Of a stretch of DNA of 64,000 nucleotides, positions 34,401-45,047 are shown piece by piece. Position 1 is the first letter of the stretch, and each line of letters begins with the position of its first letter. Made by a program: the position numbers and the translations under genes. The notes beneath the pieces were generated by a model. It saw only the letters and a list, made by a program, of their open reading frames with translations. It had not been told where the DNA came from and searched no databases. This DNA comes from Pelodera strongyloides (Eukaryota > Nematoda > Chromadorea > Rhabditida > Rhabditidae): assembly GCA_036852015.1 (NCBI GenBank), contig JAANDG010000212.1:62001-126000 (forward strand), in the 5' to 3' direction.

Positions 34401-36914
34401 TGGACGATTTGATGAGTCCACAATTCGCGTCCGTCTTATAGCAACAAAAGCTCCCGATGATGCTGATGCACGAATCACCACACGGGTTGGCAGTGACGAA
34501 TGACTGAATTTTACAAAATTTCACTCCGTGATATGTTAATCATTTATCAACAGATAGCCTTTGAAAATATGTGGTGGTTAGCTTTTCGGCCAGAGATGCT
34601 GGAAACTTGCATTTCTCAGTTAGACTCATGACGCGTCCACAACGTGCGCTACATGTGCGCCGTGTTTTCGCCGCAGCCTTTCCCGCCACAAGTGACTTTA
34701 AGAGCGAAACCCCCTCCACTTTTCAATGCGTCTACTCAGCACTATCATTTACCGTATCGGTAGTGCTAGTGTTGTCCATCCAGACTTTTCATCGCCTCCC
34801 CCAGTCCACAGTACTTCTTCTGAAGAACCCGATGTCGACACTATGGTCACGTAGGAGCTTTCACTGAAAGTAGCAAGCTTACTGGGATAGGACTTCTGGT
34901 CCTTGTGCTTGCTTAAACTTATGGTACTTGTGCAAAGACGCAGACAACTATCTAACGACGGCGTTGCGCTCTTTTAATGAGTATAATAAATATTCAAATA
35001 TTGCATAAATATTTTTACTACACCTATTTAACCGAAGTCAGCATGTAGCTCACTGTGCTCTAAGATCGCCTTCAGAACAGTGCACTCATATAAAGCTTCG
35101 CACCTCATAAGTATTTGCAAGTAGAAATGGGCTCCGTCTGGTAGAAGTACGGGCAAACTTGTAAGAGATCCCTCGCCATCTTCTAGTACCACTTTTTGTT
35201 CTGTAACCACCCAATTCGCTGATGTCTGCCTGTAACGATGACGCTTTATTTTGATTTTATTCATTTTACGTATATTTTCAGGTTCAACTAGGTTTGGCAT
35301 CAAACAAGGGTGTTGCGTCCGTCCTTATGGCAGCCCATTAATTTCAACATAAATTTTTTCAGCAAATGAAAGCTTTAGCCGTATATGAAAACTCAAAATC
35401 CATCCAAGTATAAAGTTTTACGAGTGTATATACATCAGTATCGTTGCGTACATTGTACGCGTTATATGATCAACTTACCACGAACAGAAGCTATCCTCAA
35501 AATCGCAGGAAAATGAGGCACAGGTAGGTGATTCAGCGTCTGAAAGTTTAAATTTCTAGCCTTTAGACTTTTTTTCCAGCACTTGAAATGATAGTATTTA
35601 CAAAACGATGAGTCTGTTAATGGGAAAGCGTAGTGTTCAAAGAAGAAAGAAAAAAATAGTTACCTCTTTGACGAGAAAGTCGCGTGGAAATGCCTCCGTA
35701 CCTAAACATTTGTAGCTTTTTAATATCGCAAAAAATAGCTGGAATTGTGCACATCAACAATTTTATATGGCAATTGTACAGTAGTTAGAAGCGCATAGGG
35801 ACAAACCTGGTCTCTCCGTCTCCGCCTCTCTGCGATCTCTCATTTCCGTGTATTCTCTCATCACTTTCGATCTCCAAGTCGTCGATCGCAACAACGTCAA
35901 ATGAGTTCTCGATGCCAATGACTTCAAAGACTAGCTGAAGTGAAGAATGTGTTATTTCTCTTTTTCTTGCCAACTCTCTCTCACTCTTTCTCGCTCTTTC
36001 TCTCTCTTCCTCTCTCTCCCTCTCTTTGTTTTACAGCATATACATAGTCTCACCCTGGCCCCTCTGTTCGTGTTCGGAATGATGACCGTCCGTGGATTCC
36101 ACTGCAAAAGTCCGACTCCAATCACAGAGTCGAGCAATTTCGAGCCAAAGGGATTTAGAAGTATTATCTGCAATTTTTCTGTAATATATAAAAGTTTCTC
36201 ATGATTGCCTTATTCAATTATTGTTTGGTTACCTCGAGGTTAGCGTTCACCGGTATTGAGCGAGCCCTCCCAAGGATATGTAACATTGGTTTCCCAACCT
36301 CCAGTACAGTTTTGAATTGGCAAGGGAAAACTGACATTCATCTTGGTCGAATGTGTGCTTTTTGAGAATTGAAAATATAATTTCCTAATTGAATCGCTAG
36401 GCGGTAAAACGGGTCCAGTCAAGTTTCCTTGAGAACCCACGCCGAACCTTCCCTGAGCAGCAGCAAAGCGACTGTCTGGAAATGTTGAACGTTATCCAGG
36501 ATCTATTTTCATGGACCCGAATCTCATTTCATTAGTCCAACACTTTTTAGTCGTTCTTGTTTGACTTCTGACATTGCCAACAAAACAGTCTCTTTTTCAG
36601 TTAACAAAGCAGCTTATTATGGACAGTGCCGAACAACATTTAACTCTTTCAACGTTCCAGTGCTAGTCTTGACAGTAATGCAAAAATGTTATATGTTGAA
36701 GTTTACGTCGTAGATGTAGAAGAGTACAGCACCTACCCTTGGTCAACTGCATGGGTGGTCCATTGAAGATATTTGGTATGTAAATTTTGTTAGTCAAAAT
36801 CCATGGCTCATCAACGGTAAATCCACAGGCAGTAGAATCAAATGAGCATAGGGACTCACGTAGTGCTCTCACTAATGGAAAACAGAAGATAATAAGAAAG
36901 ATAATACGAAACAT
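31413..36914 (-). CDS. Secreted protein with two MAM domains and a WDTPTKP repeat (741 aa)
   Basis: Exons, high to low: 36914-36737, 36475-36251, 36178-36054, 35934-35807, 35715-35664, 35555-35479, 35229-35104, 34863-34753, 34503-34391, 33830-33745, 33535-33017, 32260-32186, 32023-31877, 31676-31413; all phases agree. A signal peptide (MFRIIFLIIFCFPLVRA) precedes MAM 1 (CSFDSTACGF...GNLTGPVLP...LYFQFSKSTHSTKM...LVFEVIG...DVVAIDDLEI). MAM 2 follows (CDFEDSFCSW...ANWV...LW.GGGDEKSGWTTLALPIR...VVIRASASSGAFVAIRR...LQC). Next come a Pro/Ser-rich region, four WDTPTKP units and a helical C-terminal part without a recognised fold. MAM domains mediate extracellular adhesion or oligomerisation; no transmembrane span is visible, so an extracellular matrix or secreted role is inferred. 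Family B and E elements sit in two introns. Confidence 0.85.
32301..32717. mobile_element. TTAA-flanked fold-back element (family B)
   Basis: TTAAAGGGTCAGGCCCATTTCAAATGACCCC is mirrored by GGGGTCATTTGAAATGGGCCTGACCCTTTAA. The interior repeats GCCAGTCATACCCAACTA in inverted form. It lies in the MAM-gene intron between exons 11 and 12. Partial relatives lie at 5370-5665 and 9330-9480, and the termini resemble 56538-56988. Confidence 0.9.
33230..33310 (-). repeat. Coding 21-bp tandem repeat (WDTPTKP)
   Basis: The 21-bp unit TTTAGTGGGCGTGTCCCAAGG is present four times (last copy incomplete) with no nucleotide differences in the visible copies. On the minus strand it encodes WDTPTKP units inside exon 11 of the MAM gene. 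Perfect identity indicates recent expansion and likely length polymorphism. Confidence 0.95.
33868..34230. mobile_element. TTAA-flanked fold-back element (family E)
   Basis: TTAAAGGGATCGGCTCACCTCAAATCGTGTCTG is mirrored by CAGACACGATTTGAGGTGAGCCGATCCCTTTAA. The arms are about 165 bp and nearly identical, around TTGTCCCATACAAACAAGGCAGGACAA. Lies in the MAM-gene intron between exons 9 and 10. Confidence 0.92.
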
Positions 36915-38133
36915 ATCTAAAAGAAGTAATTATTGATTGTGTAACGTTTTGGATCGTTAGGGCAACACGTCATGAACGCCTTCTGAGAAAGTTTATCTGT
37001 GAACGCGAATACGTATTTACATAAAAGTTTATGGTGAAAAATGCTAACGTTGTTCATGGTCAGTGGAAGGTAATCAAAGTTTTTATTATTTCACAGATCA
37101 TCAATAAAAATAAAGAATGAAAGATTCCTAAAATTAATATTTACTACAATGTACAATCCATATCTATATATGGAACTTCCTATTTTCTCTAAAACAGGTT
37201 ACCTAGACATCATGTTACATAAGCGAAAATGCTTCATTTTTTTTGTTGGAAAATAGCCAACGGCTAGTTTGTTAGTCACGCTCTAGCTTTCAAATTCTAG
37301 TTTCACGCGTTATTTTACAGTTGACCTCAATTTTAGGCGGCTAACCGATTACGCTAACAGTGCTAACAGTGTACGATGTGCAATTTTTGGATGTGGATGG
37401 ATATTTCGAAATTTAAAGTTATGTATTTCTTCTTGTGATCATGCTGAATATAATATAGTACTACACGAAAATAGAAATACAGTAATCTCTGTGTTAATTG
37501 CAATGAGACAACTGGAATTGGAATCTCGTATGTGTTTAAAAATAACCGTGCAATATAAATATTTTTACCGAGTACCAAGTACAATGAAGCAAAAGTTATT
37601 TACAAAACAAATACGATTTTAATAAATGCTCGGCAGCGAAAAGGCAGAGCGTAAAAGGCGAGTGGTTATTTGAAAAGCGTGACTTTGCCAGGGCGCAGCT
37701 ATTATTAAGCCATGCCCTGGGGACTGGTTTTCCGAAGCTTTTACTGTTTGTTTGACTCACTCACATGGGTAGAAAGTGAACTGTAGTTGAAAACGAAAAT
37801 CTGGATTTTGAAGGGTGCTTGGGCAAATTAGACTATTAGACGCCATGGCACCATGAACACATCTCATGGCAACCAATTTTTAGCTTAGGTTTTTGTAACG
37901 GGCGATATGTAAATTACCTAGCACGTGCACATAATCAAGTGGTATTACACGTGGTTTGAAAGTTTTCTGTATTATAGGCAAATTTCTGTGCCCGTGAATA
38001 CCCGTAGACGTAGAGCATCACATCGATTTGCTTATTCCACTACAAATGTTTAGTGCAAATTTCTCAGGGTTTCAACGTGGTGCACTTTGGTTGTGTAAAT
38101 GTGATACTTTATTAGTATTGATGTTATTAGATA

Positions 38134-38371
38134 CCAGTCGGCTCGCGCCGATTGAGGCGACTTACATGGAAATATGATTGGTTTAGCATGGGCATACTTA
38201 TATACAAAGCTTCAAACGTATCATAAGAAATTCACATAATAGGAAACAATTGCATATGCATGCATCGATATTGAGCTGCGAAACTCTTTTTATACCCGAA
38301 CACGCAATTTGCATTTCGTAACGCACATCGGTATGCAAATTAGGCTACAGTTACTCTTTTATATAATAAGA
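38134..38371 (-). mobile_element. Short Helitron-like element (238 bp)
   Basis: Read on the minus strand it starts TCTTATTATATAAAAGAG after an A. It ends with CGCCTCAATCGGCG, then CGAGCCGA and CTGG followed by T. This is the best-defined copy of the family, with both termini and the A/T target junction visible. No coding sequence. Confidence 0.65.
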
Positions 38372-38864
38372 TGTTATGATATCATCAATACATATCATCA
38401 CTTATCAACGTATTTTCTTTTCAGGAAATGAATGGTACTCTCTCATTCTCTCCATCAAGGACGTAATGGAAATTAAACGATAAAAGAAAAAAAAAGAAAA
38501 AGAAAAACGGAACGAAACAAATTGATATTGATAGTTGATATATTGATAGGTCCACCACTTACTTATCACTCTAGTTTATCAACGCACCAGTAATAGACGA
38601 GTTTCGTAAAATAACTTTTCGTCGAGAATAAATTGCCATTATTTATATTAAAAATATCGTTGATGTCACCTACAAATTTGTCGTTTGAATGTATTCTTAT
38701 TATTTTCCTAAATTATTGTCGTTTTTATTAGTTCCCACCGTGTGTGCTTGGTGCTAATAAATATGGAATATTGAAAATTGAATTGTGAGAATAAGACTCC
38801 ATTCACCTTATATTTACGTACTTCAGGACCTAGTGATAACCCAGTTAGCGTCTAGTCCATAGGA

Positions 38865-39062
38865 AATGGTTGCATCCATTTGGATACGGTTCACTGGTTT
38901 TTTCGTGGGCCGGCCCATTTGATGACCAACTCGTGACCAATTTTCATCGAAAACCGTCATCAGATGGTCACGAGCCAGTCACGAAACAGTCATAAAACCA
39001 TTTGGTGATGGGCCAACGACAGTTTTTCGGTGGTTTCGGCAATTATTTTGTTTTCCTGTGTC
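38865..39062. repeat. Dispersed repeat, copy 2 (family also at 527-740)
   Basis: Similar over about 200 bp to 527-740, with shared CATCGAAAACCGTCATCA, GAGCCAGTCACGAA.CAGTCA and AACCATTTGGT.ATG.GCCAACGAC. Part of the unit is itself an imperfect inverted repeat (TTTTTCGTGGG / CCGTCATCA). Confidence 0.7.
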
Positions 39063-39539
39063 GGGCCAAACACGCGTTTATTGGTTATATATTCTTGGAT
39101 CATTCCACTATTTCATCGTTTGGCTGTCTATTGCGATTCTGAATACGGGTAACATTATTCCTTTGGCTAGCGGCTCCTTGAACTTTGTTCTTGATCTGCT
39201 TGTTTCTGAAGGAAACCTCTGAACGCAATCCACCAAACAGCTGTCTTTTCAAATTGACTAATTATCAGTGGAAAAGTGACAGACAATCAATTGTAGGCAA
39301 AACACAGTGACAACACGCTTCACTCGTGAGTTCTAGTATTGATCGACATTAACTTCGAGCTTTAACTTAGGAGTTATATTGACCATTTATCGTTCCTATA
39401 TTGCCTATATATATCCATAACTATTGCATTCTATGGGAATGCAGTTCAACAGCAAACAGCTACAAACAGCTCACCAGCCACCTGCTGTAGATTCCAATTT
39501 TTATAAATAAGTTTTTTCTTTCATCCATAGATACGTACT

Positions 39540-39928
39540 TAGGGACAGGCCCATCAACGTAAACCTACATTTTTTCATAATTAATATAAATCATTTTTAT
39601 TACAATATATACAAACCAAATTTCACCTACATTCACCCTCTGGGAAACTTTTCCCGATGAGATCATCGTATATGTATACCGCAAGCCTGCAGGTTTAGAA
39701 GCTGTATATGCAAATTTAGATCGCGTTTAAATTTCATGATAAATTAGCATATGCAGCTTTGAAATCTGCAGGTTTACGGTATACATATACGATGAGCGCA
39801 TGGGAAAAAGTTCCCCAGGGCGAATGTAGGTGAAATTTGGTTTGTATATATTGTAATAAAAATGCTTTATATTAATTATGAACGTATCGTGAATATATGT
39901 TTACTGTGATGAGGGCCTGTCTCTTTCA
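39540..39928. mobile_element. Fold-back element with AGGGACAGGCCC termini
   Basis: AGGGACAGGCCCATCA at the left pairs with TGATGAGGGCCTGTCTCT at the right. Long inner arms include ATTACAATATATACAAACCAAATTTCACCTACATTC and its complement, and GTATACCGCAAGCCTGCAGG. No TTAA at the ends, so it is a different family from the TTTAAAGG set. Confidence 0.8.
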
Positions 39929-40299
39929 GCAAGTTATTTAAGCATATAACACATGGAAGTGATGTTTTTCAATATAGACTAGGTTTCACAAATACGTATC
40001 ATGTCACTTTAAACTAGAGTATAGTTCACTTTGTTGAACAGATTGATCCAGCTATTGAACAGCTGTTGTGTATGTGTAATGAAACCAGTTTCTGGTTGAG
40101 TCACCTTTATTTATTGAACGGTTCTGGGTTTCGTTTTTCTTATTTTTAAGATAAATAACTATAAAAATACGATGTTACTTATATTCTTGTATGCGTGTGT
40201 TGTTAGATTTTATTAGATATTAGTTGTGTTAATTTCCAATGCGCATAAAAAAGCAAATTATTATTGTTGCAGGGACAAACTTATTCAATAAAAAAATAA

Positions 40300-43200
40300 A
40301 TGTCTTCATATCGCCTCCTACTTATTTTATGCATAATTTCTGCTACAGCTGCTCTAACATGCTATAATGTAAGTTGATTTTTTTTGGTGATTTTATAATG
40401 TACGAATGGTGGATGTATTTCGTTTTGTTGGACATATCCACAGTGACAAAAATATGACAAATATTTATACAGAACACCTTTTCAAATATGGGACTACGTC
40501 ACTACGTCACTACATTAACTAAAAAACGTTTTAGGCTTCTTTTACACTATTTTTACAATATATCCTATATCTCATAGAAAACGCAATGTTTTTCCATCTA
40601 GGTAAATTTGAGATGCCAAGTCTCATCATATTGCTTCCAGTGTGTTTCGAAGACACGTTATTACTTAGCGCATTTCCTAATTCAATAAGCATAGTTATGG
40701 GTAAGGGGAAATGGGGTGTAGTCATACCATACTTCTTAATTATAATCCTGTGACTTTCGGTATTTGTATGAATACAAATACCGAAAGCTCGTTGGAAAGA
40801 CCAGCCCCCTTTGAAAGATTTTCTTTTGTACTGCACAAAAAAAATATGCAAAAAGTATCGATGGATCCAATTCCCGAAATAGGCTTTTTGCATTGGTAAA
40901 GGGCTGAATGTTGACAATTTCATAGATTTTGGATGTTAGGAAGTTACGTTAATTCTGTGTTAGTAGATCTTCTTCTAACCAGTTTTGGTTTTTTAGGGTC
41001 TGAAGCTTGTCCGGGGAGGTTCCGTCGGTGAGTCGACCGAGGACTGCGAATCCTCGTCCGCCTACTGTTATAATATGTCCGCTTCCGCTCTCCTTCTAGT
41101 CGATGTGGTCAAGGCCGGATGCTCGACGTGGAGATGTATGGTGGGTTATTTTACTTCGTTTATACAATAAGATGTTAAAGCGAAATAACGGCCGGTTTTC
41201 GCAATTGCATTCCCAATCTTGTACGCAAGTAAATTTGACATAGTACTCTGAACCGTGTTTGAAGCAATTATTTTTCACGATAAAGTACTTGGAAGTCGTC
41301 CAGCTAATAATTCAAAATAATGTATCACATGATTTTTACCAATAAAAAAACTGAAAAACCACCCAATATAAATTCGGTCTCCCTTTCGTTCGATGTCCAC
41401 TGCATCCGAAACCTTATATGATAGTATTATATTAAAGCGTTATAACGACCGGTTTTTGAAAAGTATGCTAGCCGCTGTTTTCGCACGTAGTGTATGCATG
41501 TAACTGTGAGATTTTGTATTATAATTATATAAATTTGCATACAACATATGAGTATTTAGTCCAACATGCTTTCCAAAAACCGGCCGCTATACCGCTTTAA
41601 ATGTGTTTCTGCAGCTGGCTCGCGACAAATGCATCGGCACAACGTTTCAAGGAATTCCCGTCTCGCTCTGCTGCTGTTCCTCGAATAGATGCAACGTGGG
41701 AGGAAATTCAATTGGTTGGGAGTAAGTAATATATAACCTTTATTTGTTGCTAATCGAGAAATTTCTGTAGGTGCACTCCTTAGGACATCTCTTGTTGCCA
41801 TAATATATGTTTACGAGACGGCTATCGCCGCCTGAGGCGACTTTCCAGTGCTACAGGCGATAGCTCACACGTCACAGGACTCGCAAAAATGGGCATAGTT
41901 ATACTAAGAGTATGAAGCGCATATTCCAAAGTTTATGTAATAAGATGCGCGTATTTTGGAGAGTTGCGAAAAGTTGCCTGTTTATTATACCAAACGGCTG
42001 AAACGTAGAAAAACTTTTCGGTCGTAAAAAATAACAAAATCAAACGGCTTCAAACCTTTTTCCTTCATATAATAAGACGACTGCATCGGCGCGATCTCTT
42101 TTTGCATTCGCCAATTAGAATAAGCTGTACCGACTGAAAAACTGTCACACAAATATTTACCGTACTTTATATGGATATGAAAACATAGTAGTTCAATAAA
42201 ATTCCAGCCCTAACACTAATTGGAACCAAAATGATGGGCAGGGAGGCTTTGGGTACGTCAATGCATGAGCATGAGTATTATTTTCTTCGTTTACATGACG
42301 GGTTTCTTTGTTTCTCTTCTCGATTATCTATGTAAATTATATTTTATGAAGTAAGAGTGTCGTCTTGTAGTCTTTTCAGTTGAACAAAATATATATGTCC
42401 AATTCCTAAGAGATTATAGAATATAACCGCTATAAACACACAGTTACCAGACGGCTACACCGCCTGAGGCGACTTTGTAGTACATTTATTTTATTGTATG
42501 CATACTCGAAACGTGGATAGATAGTGGTCATAGTCATAGTGTGTCATGAATAAAATTAAAAACCCTTTCAGCAATAACAACGGATTCCAGCAGAATTACC
42601 CCGAGTAAAAATGTGTGGCATGAGCATGATATCTTTATTCTAACATTCACTTTATTGGAAAACAGGGCGGAACTTTTCTAACCTATCATATTCCAAGATT
42701 GTAATCAATTTGATATTCCAAGACTGCTTCACAATTATGGCATCGATAAATGTGTCATTTTAAAGCCACCTACAACACATTTTCAAAAAAGGACCAGACT
42801 AAAGCTTTGAAACGACGAGGGTGAAATTTACCCGCAATATAAATTCAAAGTCATAATCAACCTGCTAATAACCAGTCGTTGTTCAGCAACACTGGTGACG
42901 GAAACATGCGCAATATGAACCAAGGAGGCTCATGGGCTTCCCCGGATAATAAGAATAAGTTGGTGTGCAAGCATAGAGTACATGTTGCACGTACAATAAC
43001 ACATAACATCATATTTATGCAACATAATTTAGTACGAAGAATATTGTGCGCGTGGTGGTGTGCAGTGAATGCATGTATTTAGTAGACGTAGAACCTGCAA
43101 GTGTTTGTATACATATAATGATATAGTTGCACTGCTTTTTACACAGCAACATACCAACCATTAGTAAGAGTAGACTATCAGCTCCTCGGTAAGGGCTAGT

Positions 43201-43918
43201 GTTTCTATGGGACAAACAATTAATTTAGGGTTCAAAGTTCAGACTGGAGTCACTAGCCGAGACTTACCATTAGACGTAGGTTTAGACTTGGGCCCTAGTC
43301 TCCAGCTTGAAGTCTTCAACTTGTAGCACCAAGTAATGAATTATACCGACAACATCAGTAGTACTCATCAATAACACTGTTTTTTCTTCAACACGTTGCA
43401 TTGCATGCTTGTTTTCCGTTATTTTTCATGGTGGCAAAACGAAAACCAGTTTATGCCTAATTTCAGGGACAAGCCATCTGTGTCACGTGACGATGTCGAG
43501 AAGGCCTTCAGAATGGATGTGGACAGCACGACACCAAGACCATTCACCCAGTCAGGGCGGTCTGGAGGTGATGGAGGTAATGATCCTATTTACCGATTCA
43601 ACGTGAAACCAGAGTCATCGCCGCGCAAAGAACAAAAAAAAAGAGGTTCCGCCACAGTGGCACCGCGCACCCTAGGCGTACGCCGCCCCGCTGTGGTGGA
43701 ATCTACGCGATAAGAAAATAAGGGTGCACATGTTTACACCCTTACACAAATTATGAACAACTGATATAGGTTTATTTTGCACCACAATAGGGCAACCAGG
43801 AACAATTTCAGTCGAAGAGGAATTCGTAAAGATGGACGTTCGTTCCACGACACCTCGTCCGTCAAGACATCGCGGCGCATCCAGATCCGGAAATGATGAT
43901 GAAATCTCCATTCCTTGA
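40300..43918 (+). CDS. Secreted cysteine-rich LU/ET-like protein, paralogue 2 (220 aa)
   Basis: Exons: 40300-40368, 40997-41140, 41615-41721, 42572-42604, 42887-42958, 43467-43576, 43791-43918; phases agree and the stop is TGA at 43916-43918, with AATAAA at 43964-43969. The signal peptide MSSYRLLLILCIISATAA ends at LTCYN. The cysteine domain (GLKLVRGGSVG...DCESSSAYCYNM...GCSTWRCM...DKC...CCCSSNRCN) closely matches the minus-strand gene at 23093-24483, exon by exon. The tail is longer (Asn/Gly-rich, then two related acidic/Thr-Pro exons, DVDSTTPRP and DVRSTTPRP) and lacks a membrane anchor. A possible trans-splice or intron acceptor TTGTTGCAG lies about 28 bp before the ATG. Function unknown. 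Confidence 0.85.
41432..41600. mobile_element. CGCTTTAA-ended fold-back element (family D)
   Basis: TTAAAGCGTTATAACGACCGGTTTTTGAAAAG at the left pairs with CTTTCCAAAAACCGGCCGCTATACCGCTTTAA at the right. It ends 14 bp before exon 3 of the second cysteine-rich gene. A related left end (TTAAAGCGAAATAACGGCCGG) starts at 41175. The paralogous intron at 23849-24079 lacks the insertion. Confidence 0.8.
41814..42077 (-). mobile_element. Helitron-like element with variant 3' end
   Basis: On the minus strand it starts TCTTATTATATGAAGG. It ends with the hairpin TCGCCTCAGGCGGCGA, TAGCCGT and CTCG instead of CTGG. A second 3' end (…GGTGTAGCCGT then CTGG) of the same orientation lies at 42447-42480; its 5' end was not found. 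Confidence 0.5.
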
Positions 43919-45047
43919 AAAAATATCCGGCACTTGCATAATATCTTAACCTATTCTTGCTCAAATAAAGTGTATTTTAACCTTAAACATATTACCTACA
44001 ACGACTATACAACACACTTGCTTATCTCAAACATTTTTTATTTTGTGTTGGCTTTTGAGCCCTTCTTGATGTAAGAAATTAATATTATCCTAAAAAAATA
44101 GAGGCACCAAGCTCCGATCTTCGCCTCGGATAAGCGTCCATTTAATTGGAAAAATCAACAAAAATTCGCAAACCGCAAAAGCTACCATGGGGAAACAATG
44201 TCTGTTTCTTAAGCTCTACCTCAGCATCTGCATACTTTTCCTGTTACCACTAACCTCTCTCTTTCTCCTTCTGCCTGTCACGTTCTTCGATTGCCTCTCT
44301 CCCTTTCTCATTATCTCTCTCTCTCTCTGATTTGTTTTCGCAGTCTGTCAGTCTCGTCGGGGAAAGCCGCTAATTTGCTAGCGAACAGCGCAAACCCAGC
44401 AGGTTTACCCAGCGCGCAGTCTCTGATCGGGAACAAATACTATAGCCATGTTCTATATTGGTCCAGTCAGCTGGGCACAAAGCCTAGGCCTGCAAAATAC
44501 AATAATTTTCACTCCTTTGCTATCTCATATAACTGTGCGGCGTGGTGGTAATTATGTCTTATCTATGATCTATATCGCGCAGCAGTCTCTCTTTCCCCCC
44601 CCCCTCTCTCCCTCCCTTTCTCCCCTCTCTCCTAATATCTAATACTATCTCCCCATCGGAAACCTTCTAATCAGGTCACAACAATCGAGACTACAGATAC
44701 GTTCTGCTTTGGTGCCAATTTTTTTACTAATTTCCTTTTATGTATTATTTCTTATATGATTTGATATTGCTTACTTCTGTTACTGCTTCGTTGCTTTGTT
44801 CCTTACTGATTTTCCCCATTATCTGTACAGATTTCAGTTGGGACGTTTCTAGGACTTTTTCTAAAAACTTGAGTGCGAGTTATGGTAAGCATTTTGATGT
44901 TAATATTGATTTACGAATGTAGAAGCTTTCGGGCCGACACTATTTTACTCACCTCTTCATGGAACAGTAAAATGGGCCAGATGGCGTGACAATGTTTCAT
45001 CGCCTGTATACGAGAGTTATGTTTTGTGACAACGTTGGCTGCTAAAT
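43919..45047. other. Intergenic region with CT-rich tracts
   Basis: It holds the 3' UTR of the cysteine-rich gene, then pyrimidine-rich stretches at 44220-44340 and 44585-44640. No convincing exon. The region just before 45048 is the likely promoter of the EF-hand gene. Confidence 0.55.

Larger units (their letters stand above)
36915..40299. other. Divergent intergenic region between the MAM gene and the second cysteine-rich gene
   Basis: AT-rich and without recognised exons. It contains a Helitron-like element (38134-38371), a dispersed repeat (38865-39062) and a fold-back element (39540-39928). A short palindrome around CCAGGGCGCAG/GCCATGCCCTGG lies at 37690-37730. Promoters of both flanking genes should be at its edges. 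Confidence 0.6.

Noticed and set aside
34560..34725. Possible extra MAM-gene exon between exons 8 and 9
   Set aside because: Direct joining of 34753 to 34503 is in phase and yields a normal MAM domain end; the extra stretch has no good donor in phase.
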